From positions 1 through 5,689 of the forward strand of contig JAFACJ010001204.1 in assembly GCA_023425615.1 (NCBI GenBank): a stretch of 5,689 bases of DNA. The letters are read 5' to 3'. Positions 1 through 5,466 of this stretch are shown here, one piece after another; position 1 is the stretch's first letter; each line of letters starts with the position of its first letter. A program made the translations under genes and the position numbers. Under the pieces are notes generated by a model that did not search any database, had not been told where the DNA came from, and saw only the letters and a program-made list of their open reading frames with translations. This stretch comes from Actinomycetes bacterium (lineage in GTDB: Bacteria; Actinomycetota; Actinomycetes; Streptosporangiales; Streptosporangiaceae).

Positions 1-7
1 GCAAGAA

Positions 8-36
8 AGAGTATTCAACCCCTAGAGTCCGGTCAA
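8..36 (-). promoter_or_regulatory. Candidate minus-strand promoter at the window edge
   Basis: On the minus strand TTGACC (36-31) is followed after exactly 17 bases by TACTCT (13-8), which fits the actinobacterial TTGAC / TAnnnT pattern of the housekeeping sigma factor. It lies in a stretch clearly richer in A/T than the genes, 34 bases past the stop of the HpaB-family gene, and would drive a gene to the left of the window. The evidence is only the sequence pattern; with no start site or downstream gene visible, it may be chance. I see no convincing terminator hairpin in bases 1-69. Confidence 0.35.
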
Positions 37-69
37 GAAAGTCAGGAAGCGCCCCCCGCCGAGTCCAGG

Positions 70-1533
70 TCAGTTCGCGGTCGCGGCCCCCAGCAGGCGC
101 TCGGCGAACGCCTCCGCCTCGCGTGACTTCGGCGCGTTGAAGAACAGCACCCTGCCGACGATCGGGTCGCCGGTGTAGTAGCGCTCGTAGAGGGCCTGGC
201 GAGCGGCGAACGGGCTGCAGGTCATGTCCCAGACCATCCGCATGACCTGGAGGCGGCGCTCGGCGCTGATCCCCGGGCCGTGGACGTACTTCTCGACGAG
301 GTGACCGATCTCCTCGTGCCGCAGTTCGCCCTCGGTCATCACGATGGCGCCGCTGCCGGCGACCAGCCGGAGGACTTCGACCGCCTTGGCGATCGCGTGC
401 GGGAAGAAGAACGTCAACGCCGCGATGCCCACCCGCGACTCCTCGCCCGGGCGGCCGTGACCGCGCCGCACCGAACCGGGGTCGCGGCGTTCGCCGATCC
501 TGCGGCTCAGGTCGAGCGCGGCGCCGTCGAAGAGGCCCTCGGCGACGTTCAGCAGGCCCATGACCTCGCCGATCTCCTCCTGGTAGCGCGGTGAGGCAGC
601 CCGGCCCGTCGTCCGTGCCGCCACGGTGGCCAGGCCGGCGAGGAACTTCAGTTTGGCGGTGCTGCGCGCCGCGCCCTGGCGCGGGCCGTAGCCGCCCGCG
701 TTCCGCACCACGTTGTTGTAGGCGTCCAGGTCACCGGCGACGACGACCCGGTCCCGGGGGACGAAGACGTCATCGAAGACGAGGATCGCGTCCCCCTCGT
801 CGAAACGGCCGCTGAGCGGGGTGTCGAAGACGCCGTCCCCGCGGTCGTATGCCTGCCGGCAGACGATTTTGAGCCCGGGCGCGTCGAGCGGAAGCGTGCA
901 GACCAGGGCGTAGTCCTCCTGCCCGGGCCTGCGCGGCACGTAGGGGCCGACGAAGACCTCATTGGCGAGAGGGGCGAGGGTGGAGAGCAGACGCGCGCCG
1001 CGGATCACGATGCCGTCCTCGCGGCGCTCCACGATCCGCACCGCCTCCGCCGGGGCGTCGTGTGTCGAGCGGTCGCTCTGCGGGTCCACCAGGGTGTGGG
1101 TCACCGCGAGGTCCTGGCGGCGCAGCTTCGCGAGGTAGTCGCCCATCCGGGCTGCCTCCTCGTGCTTGCCGACGTGTTCGAGGCTGCTCTTGACGTCGAG
1201 CAGGTAGGCGTTCATGAAGTCGGGGAGCCGGCCCATCATGCCGTAGGTGAGCTCGGTCCTGAGCCGGTCGCAGCGCTGCCGGGCCAGGACGTCCTCGTAG
1301 TCCCGTGCCTCCAGCAGGGTGGTGCTGTACGTTTCCCCGGTCTCGGTGTCCCGCACCGTCAGGACGTCGGTGAACTCCGGGTCCGACTAGGCGTCGTAGA
1401 GCCCGGCGAGCGTCGTGAGCGCGCCCTGGAAGGCGGGGTGGGCGGTGACGTCGTCGACCCGGTCGCCGTTGATGTACAGGCTGCGCCCGTCCCTCAGGCT
1501 CTCCAGGTACTCATCACCTGAACGAAGTCCCAT
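70..1533 (-). pseudogene. HpaB-family FADH2-dependent phenol/4-hydroxyphenylacetate monooxygenase, interrupted by an in-frame amber codon
   Basis: From the ATG at 1533 (AAGGAG 7 bases upstream) to the TGA at 72-70 there are 487 codons in one frame, close to the 480-520 of HpaB proteins. Codon 49 is TAG. Both sides match the family. Before it come GDEYLESLRDGR, YINGDRV, DVTAHPAF and GLYDA, much as E. coli HpaB begins. After it come SDPEF, TDTG-like RDTETG, GMMGRLPDF, THTLVDPQSDR, LSGRFDEGDAILVFDDVFVP, VEKYVHG and RQALYERYYTGDP. Family members ortho-hydroxylate phenols using FADH2 from a reductase. The substrate-site Arg (codon 102) and His (codon 146) of E. coli HpaB are kept; the Tyr after the Arg is Phe (codon 106). 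A product restarted at GTG 1356 (428 residues) would lack about 59 N-terminal residues and has no good ribosome binding site. The gene is therefore broken, read through, or misread by a sequencing error. It is last in the operon, so polar effects would be small. Confidence 0.85.
1387..1389 (-). other. In-frame amber (TAG) codon 49 of the HpaB-family gene
   Basis: Reading the minus strand in the frame of the ATG at 1533, the codons run ...CTC TAC GAC GCC TAG TCG GAC CCG GAG... The protein homology is continuous across the stop (GLYDA, stop, SDPEF, against LYDALHKPEM in E. coli HpaB), so there is no frameshift. A single substitution such as C to T in a CAG glutamine codon would explain it; the ancestral residue is an inference. 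Confidence 0.9.
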
Positions 1534-1540
1534 GTCGTCA

Positions 1541-1546
1541 CTCCTT
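1541..1546 (-). promoter_or_regulatory. Ribosome binding site of the HpaB-family gene
   Basis: AAGGAG lies 7 bases before the ATG at 1533. It marks the original translation start upstream of the amber codon, showing that the 49-codon leader belongs to the gene and is not an unrelated upstream region. Confidence 0.8.
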
Positions 1547-1585
1547 GTGGTGAGGTGGGCGGGAGCGTCCGCGGTGGAGCGGAGG

Positions 1586-2446
1586 TCAGCGGCCGAGCAG
1601 GAAGTCGAGCTGGATCCGGTTGAAGGTCTCGCTCTGCTCGTACTGGGGCCAGTGGCCGGCGTTCTCGATGACCGCGAGCCGCCCGCGCGGGATCAGGTCG
1701 GCGATCCGGCGCCCCTCGTCCACCGGGCCCGACGGGTCCTTGGTCGTCCACACGACCAGCGCCTCGGCGCGGATCGCGCGCAGGTCCTCATCGCCGAGCA
1801 TGTTGCGCCGCCGGGTCTCCAGGTCCTGCAACGCCATGTTCATCCGGCATGCCGTCTTCCAGTCCGGCTGCTCGAAGATCGCCTGCCGGGTCCTGATCAG
1901 ATCGTCGGTGACCATCGACGGGTCGGCCATCAGCCACTCCAGACGCGCCTTGACCCGCTCCCAGGAGGGGTCCTCGGCCGCCTGCATCGACAGGGTCAGC
2001 AACCGCTCCATCACCTTGGGGTTGGCCATCGTGCCCCCCATGGTGTTGAGCACGATCCGCTCGGTGCGCTCGGGGTACAGCTGCGCGAACCGCGCGGTCA
2101 CCCAGCCGCCCAGCGACTCGCCGCTGAAATACGCGCTGTCGTGGCCCAGCGCGTCGAGTACCCGGTTGACCTGGTCGAGGTAGTGCGGGATCTCCAGCGA
2201 GTGCTCGGGCTTGGTGGAGTAGCCGTGGCCGATGAAGTCGATCGCGTAGCAGTTGAAGTGCTCCGCGTGCGCGGCCAGGTTCCGGACGTACGCCTCGGCG
2301 TGTCCGGTGATCCCGTGCAGCAGGAGCAGCAGCGGCTTGTCCGGGCTGCCCGACTGCAGGAACCGGGTACGGTACGGCCCCGCCTCCAGGTATCCCTGCC
2401 GGAACTCGACCTGCGCCAGGTCCGACCACACGCTCGTGTACGTCAA
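1586..2446 (-). CDS. Alpha/beta-fold hydrolase, likely meta-cleavage-product (C-C bond) hydrolase, intact triad
   Basis: This 286-residue protein has the alpha/beta-hydrolase order: oxyanion region LLLHGITGHAEAY (41-53), IDFIGHGYSTKP (69-80), nucleophile elbow G-E-S-L-G-G with Ser111, acid Asp237 in VVWTTKDPSGPVDEG, and His265 in ENAGHWPQYEQ followed by ETFN. The GHW...E...FN ending is typical of the HsaD/BphD/MhpC group, which cleave the ring-opened dienoate into 2-hydroxypentadienoate and an acid. It should be the active hydrolase of this operon, unlike its triad-less neighbour upstream. Translation most likely starts at TTG (2446): AAGGAG sits 6 bases before it, and no in-frame Met occurs before about residue 136, inside the fold. 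It begins 37 bases after the pseudo-hydrolase stop and ends 52 bases before the HpaB-family gene. The cap domain differs from that of HsaD, so the substrate may differ; an esterase or epoxide-hydrolase-like role is a weaker alternative. Confidence 0.88.
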   Translation of the reverse strand: MTYTSVWSDLAQVEFRQGYLEAGPYRTRFLQSGSPDKPLLLLLHGITGHAEAYVRNLAAHAEHFNCYAIDFIGHGYSTKPEHSLEIPHYLDQVNRVLDALGHDSAYFSGESLGGWVTARFAQLYPERTERIVLNTMGGTMANPKVMERLLTLSMQAAEDPSWERVKARLEWLMADPSMVTDDLIRTRQAIFEQPDWKTACRMNMALQDLETRRRNMLGDEDLRAIRAEALVVWTTKDPSGPVDEGRRIADLIPRGRLAVIENAGHWPQYEQSETFNRIQLDFLLGR

Positions 2447-2452
2447 CTTCTT

Positions 2453-2458
2453 CTCCTT
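2453..2458 (-). promoter_or_regulatory. Ribosome binding site that decides the TTG start of the intact hydrolase
   Basis: AAGGAG with a 6-base spacer precedes TTG at 2446. No ATG or GTG in this frame has a comparable site and still preserves the N-terminal strands, so the site is the main reason for accepting a TTG start. Confidence 0.8.
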
Positions 2459-2483
2459 GGTTCTCGGCCCGGCTCAGGCGGGC

Positions 2484-3359
2484 TCAGATGGCGGCAGTGC
2501 CGCCCGTACGCTCGGCGAGGAAGCCGAGCACCAGTCGGGTGAACTCCGAGGCCCGCTCGTAGGGCACCCACAATCCGGTGCGCTTGAACAGGTGGAGCCG
2601 GGCGTCGGGGATCTGCTTGAGCAGGAAGAGGGCGTTGTCGAAGCCCTGCACCCGGTTCTCGGTGCCCCAGACGATCAACGTCGGCGCCGTGATCCGGCCC
2701 AGCTCCTGCCACAGCGGCTCGGCCGGCACGCCCGCCGACTCGGCGCCGGCCCGGCGCTCCTCGCCGCCGGCGACCGACTCCAGGTACCGCTCCTCGATGA
2801 GCTCCTCGGTGACCAGCGCCGGATCGAACATCATCATCCGCAGGTAGGCGCGCATCTTCTCCCGCGACGGGCCCTCGCCCGCGTAGTAGGAGCGGATGGC
2901 CTTCTGCCCCTCGGACGGCACCGTGCTGAACAGGGGGACACCGCCGGCGCTGGAGACGAGGACCAGGCGGTCCACGCGTTCGGCGTGGTACAGGGCCATC
3001 GCGATCGCGACCGCGCCGCCGGTGGCCAGGCCGACCACGCTCGCCCGCTCGACGCCCAGCTCCGACAGCATCGCGGCGAACACATCGGCGTAGGGCCGGT
3101 ACTTGCCGCCGGACAGGTCGATGGGGTCGGACCCGCCGTAGCCGGGCAGGTCGACGACCAGGACCCGGGCGTGCCGTGACAGCTCCGCGAGATTGGTGCC
3201 GAAGTTGCCCCAGCCCGAGGCACCGGGCGCCCCGCCGTGGACGCACAGCAGGACCTCCGGGCCGGTGCCCGCCTCGTGGTAGTGGATGCGGGCACCGTCG
3301 ACCGTGACGAACCGTGACGTGGACTCCCGGGTGAGCGGTGCGCGGACGCCGGCCGTCAT
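2484..3359 (-). CDS. Meta-cleavage-product hydrolase homologue (HsaD/BphD-like) lacking the whole catalytic triad; probable pseudoenzyme
   Basis: The 291-residue protein has the full alpha/beta-hydrolase layout of HsaD/BphD, which cleave a C-C bond in ring-opened catechols: oxyanion region HGGAPGASGWGNF (41-53), DLPGYGGSD (70-78), a lid domain (about 140-215) and a closing half with LIVWGTENRV and a C-terminal helix. The nucleophile elbow, G-N-S-L-G-G in HsaD, reads G-L-A-T-G-G, so Ser is Ala112. The acid in WGxEDRV is Asn235, and the G-H-W histidine is Leu263. Substrate-site positions known from HsaD/BphD still look kept (Asn52, Arg191, Trp264). The reading frame is undamaged. The ATG at 3359 overlaps the monooxygenase stop in a TGATG, implying translational coupling. 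Ordinary hydrolase activity is unlikely. A binding, scaffold or non-hydrolytic role is inferred and unproven. The frame stays open upstream, but only as a shadow inside the monooxygenase gene. Confidence 0.9.
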   Translation of the reverse strand: MTAGVRAPLTRESTSRFVTVDGARIHYHEAGTGPEVLLCVHGGAPGASGWGNFGTNLAELSRHARVLVVDLPGYGGSDPIDLSGGKYRPYADVFAAMLSELGVERASVVGLATGGAVAIAMALYHAERVDRLVLVSSAGGVPLFSTVPSEGQKAIRSYYAGEGPSREKMRAYLRMMMFDPALVTEELIEERYLESVAGGEERRAGAESAGVPAEPLWQELGRITAPTLIVWGTENRVQGFDNALFLLKQIPDARLHLFKRTGLWVPYERASEFTRLVLGFLAERTGGTAAI

Positions 3360-4525
3360 CAGACCTTCACCGCCGCGGGCATCTCGCCGCCGAAGTAGTT
3401 CATGCCGTATGCCTGGTACAGCGGGCCGGAGTAGTTCTGCACATGGTGCAGGGCGCTCTGGCAGTCGCGCCACATGCGCTGCATCGGGTTCTTCGCGTGC
3501 AGCTGGGAGCCGCCGCTGACCTTGAAGATCTCGTCGGCCGCCGCAGCCGCGCGGTGCGAGGCGGAGACCTGGTTGCGGCGGATCTCGGCGCGCTCGGACA
3601 GGGTGAGCAGCCGTCCGGAGGAGACGGCGTCGAACGCCCGGTCCATGTCGTGCAGGACGTGACCGATGCTGGCGTCGATGTCCGCGGCCGCCGGGGCCAG
3701 CACGGAGAGCTGGAACGGGTCGCTGCTGGCGGAGCCGAACCGGCTGCTGCGCTCCCTGGTCCACTTGACGTACGCGGCCAGGGTGCCCTGGGCCAGCGCG
3801 ATCGTCGCCGTGGTGACGGCGCCGGAGAACATCACGTTGCGCGGCATCGCATACAGCGGCGCGTCACGGCCCGCGATCCTGCCGGCGCTGCCGTCGGTGA
3901 TCGGGTCGGTCCGGATCAGCCGGTGCTCGGGCACGAAGGCGTCCTTGACGAGGATGTCCTTGCTGCCGGTGCCGCGCAGTCCGATGACGTCCCAGGAGTC
4001 GTGCAGGATCTCGTAGTCGCTGCGCGGGAGGACGAAGTGGATCGTCTCCCGGTCGGTGACCTCGCCCTCCTGGTCGGTGATCAGACCTCCGATCATCACC
4101 CACTGGCAGTGGTCGGTGCCCGAGGAGAACGGCCAGCGGCCGTTGAAGATGTAGCCGCCCTCCACCGGCCGCGCCCTGCCCATCGGGGCGTACGGCGAGG
4201 CGACCCAGGTGTCCGGGTCCTCGCCCCAGATCTCGCGCTGCATCCGCAGGTCGCCCTGGGCGAGCTCGTGCGGATGCACGCCCACCACGCCGGTGATCCA
4301 GCCGGCCGCGCCGTGGCGCGCGCCGATCTCGAAGGCGGTGCGCAGGAAGTCGGTCGGGTGGGACTCCAGGCCTCCGAAGTCACGGGGCTGGAGCATCCGC
4401 ATCACCCCGGACTCGCGCAGCACGTCGGCGACCGCGTCGCTGACCCTGCCGAGTTCCTCCGAGACGGGACCGTCGCTCTCCAGCAGTTCGGCGTGCTGCA
4501 TCACGCGGTCAAGCACGGCGTTCAT
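3359..4525 (-). CDS. HsaA-like flavin-dependent aromatic monooxygenase, oxygenase component (acyl-CoA dehydrogenase fold)
   Basis: The 388-residue protein matches the family of HsaA, the oxygenase of 3-hydroxy-9,10-secoandrostatriene-dione hydroxylation, over its whole length. Such enzymes use reduced flavin supplied by a separate reductase to hydroxylate a phenol ortho to its OH. Recognisable blocks in order are LQPRDFGGLE (45-54), AAGWITGVVGVH (73-84), SPYAPMG (110-116), GGYIFNGRWPFSSGTDHCQW (123-142), GLRGTGSKDI (182-191), DAFVP (195-199) and NPMQRMWRD (346-354) followed by HH at 360-361. The last block aligns with the HsaA region holding its active-site histidine. The ATG at 4525 has AAAGGAAG just upstream and lies 30 bases after the dioxygenase stop. 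Its TGA overlaps the next gene's ATG by one base. HsaA-like proteins act on many phenols, so steroid specificity is not implied. No partner reductase is seen in the window. Confidence 0.93.
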   Translation of the reverse strand: MNAVLDRVMQHAELLESDGPVSEELGRVSDAVADVLRESGVMRMLQPRDFGGLESHPTDFLRTAFEIGARHGAAGWITGVVGVHPHELAQGDLRMQREIWGEDPDTWVASPYAPMGRARPVEGGYIFNGRWPFSSGTDHCQWVMIGGLITDQEGEVTDRETIHFVLPRSDYEILHDSWDVIGLRGTGSKDILVKDAFVPEHRLIRTDPITDGSAGRIAGRDAPLYAMPRNVMFSGAVTTATIALAQGTLAAYVKWTRERSSRFGSASSDPFQLSVLAPAAADIDASIGHVLHDMDRAFDAVSSGRLLTLSERAEIRRNQVSASHRAAAAADEIFKVSGGSQLHAKNPMQRMWRDCQSALHHVQNYSGPLYQAYGMNYFGGEMPAAVKV

Positions 4526-4530
4526 GGCGT

Positions 4531-4538
4531 CTTCCTTT
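4531..4538 (-). promoter_or_regulatory. Ribosome binding site of the HsaA-like monooxygenase
   Basis: AAAGGAAG ends 5 bases before the ATG at 4525, within the 30-base gap after the dioxygenase stop. The match to the anti-Shine-Dalgarno sequence is good and the spacing normal. Confidence 0.7.
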
Positions 4539-4555
4539 CTGGTGTGGCCATCAGG

Positions 4556-5434
4556 TCAGTGGTGATCGACGGAGTGGTGGCCCCACAGGTGCGGGGTGTC
4601 GTACCGCGTGGGGGTCCAGGTCTCGTCGTCGATCTTGATGCCGCCGGTGCCGAACTCCAGTCCCACGTCGGACGGGGTCAGCAGGTAGAAGCTCGTCATC
4701 CGGTCGTTGCTGTGCCGGCCGAACGTCTTCAGCAGCCGGTGCGGCTCGTCCTCGATGTGCTCCATCGCCCGGCCGATCACATCGAGGTCGGTGACCTCCA
4801 GCATGAAGTGGCCCACGCCCAGCGGGCGGCCCTCCACCTTCGGGGTGAAGGCGAAGGAGTGGTGGCGCGGATTGCAGTGCAGGAACGTCGCGGCCAGGCC
4901 CGGAGCCAGATCGATGTGGTCGGAGAGCCGGAAGCCCAGCACGTCGAGGAAGAGCGACTCATAGCGGGCACGGTCAGAGACCACTTGCAGCACGTGCCCC
5001 ACGCCTTCGGTCCCGGCGACGAACTCCGCGCCGACCGGGGAGGCGAACCGTGCCGAGGAGGTGCTCAGACCCCAGAAGATCTCGTGGTCGTAGCAGTCGT
5101 CGGGGTCGCGGAACCGGATCAGGTCCGAGACCATCCGCTCCTTGGCCACCGCCTCTCCCGGCCGGGTCACCTCATACCCGGCGGCCACCAGGCGCGCCTC
5201 CAGTTCGGCGAGTTCGGCGGGTCCCCTCGTCTCCCAGCCGGCCGCGGTGACGCCGCCCCGCTCGCCGCGGCGCACCTCGATCCGGTAGGTCTTCTCATCC
5301 AGCCGGAACAGCAGGCGGTCGCCGTCCTTGCGGTCGGCCATCATCCCGAGCACCCGCTGGCCGAAGTCCTGCCAGTGGTCGAGATCGGTGGCCGTGAACT
5401 GTAGATAGCCCAGGGAGGTGACTCTGGCGGTCAT
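4556..5434 (-). CDS. Type I extradiol ring-cleavage dioxygenase (VOC family, BphC/HsaC-like)
   Basis: This 292-residue protein has two vicinal-oxygen-chelate modules (about residues 5-120 and 143-262), the usual length for BphC/HsaC enzymes. These cleave a catechol next to its hydroxyls using Fe(II) and O2. The expected metal ligands are present: His147 (GVGHV), His209 (GVGHF) and Glu260 (LEFG). The second-sphere residues are also there: His192 (NPRHHS), His241, Asn243-Asp244 and Tyr250 in the GRHSNDRMTSFY stretch. The C-terminus has the family-typical RYDTPHLWGH motif and is His-rich. The ATG at 5434 is chosen because GAGGAG lies 4 bases upstream and the protein then opens with VTSLGYLQF, typical of the family; the frame extends further upstream only through the end of the preceding gene. 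The signature loop reads P-S-D, where BphC has P-S-G. The substrate is probably a bicyclic or substituted catechol, but it cannot be fixed from sequence. Confidence 0.93.
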   Translation of the reverse strand: MTARVTSLGYLQFTATDLDHWQDFGQRVLGMMADRKDGDRLLFRLDEKTYRIEVRRGERGGVTAAGWETRGPAELAELEARLVAAGYEVTRPGEAVAKERMVSDLIRFRDPDDCYDHEIFWGLSTSSARFASPVGAEFVAGTEGVGHVLQVVSDRARYESLFLDVLGFRLSDHIDLAPGLAATFLHCNPRHHSFAFTPKVEGRPLGVGHFMLEVTDLDVIGRAMEHIEDEPHRLLKTFGRHSNDRMTSFYLLTPSDVGLEFGTGGIKIDDETWTPTRYDTPHLWGHHSVDHH

Positions 5435-5438
5435 GTCT

Positions 5439-5444
5439 CTCCTC
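5439..5444 (-). promoter_or_regulatory. Ribosome binding site of the extradiol dioxygenase
   Basis: GAGGAG lies 4 bases before the ATG at 5434, in the 32-base gap after the regulator stop. It fixes the start against the longer open frame that runs back into the upstream gene. Confidence 0.75.
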
Positions 5445-5466
5445 GCAGTCGTTGAAGGTGAGCGGC

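Noticed and set aside
1..69. Search for a transcription terminator after the last gene
   Set aside because: No stable hairpin followed by a T-run could be found by eye on the minus strand; the G-run at 51-60 has no matching arm.
25..72. Imperfect direct repeat (GAGTCCGGTCA at 25-35 and GAGTCCAGGTCA at 61-72)
   Set aside because: Only 11-12 bases, two copies, one indel, and one copy overlaps the HpaB-family stop codon. It could be an operator but is equally likely by chance.
1415..2542. A 375-codon plus-strand open frame opposite the intact hydrolase
   Set aside because: Composition is typical of an antisense shadow, there is no recognisable domain, and the minus-strand frame has an intact catalytic triad and a ribosome binding site.
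2484..3764. Longer version of the triad-less hydrolase with a 135-residue N-terminal extension
   Set aside because: The extension lies inside the HsaA-like gene in another frame and is low-complexity Arg/Ala/Pro sequence. The ATG at 3359 gives the normal family length.
3338..5404. A 688-codon open frame on the plus strand antisense to the dioxygenase and monooxygenase genes
   Set aside because: It lacks family motifs, is rich in Arg, Gly, Val and His of the kind produced by reading GC-rich genes backwards, and lies opposite two clear genes. It is a shadow of their codon bias.
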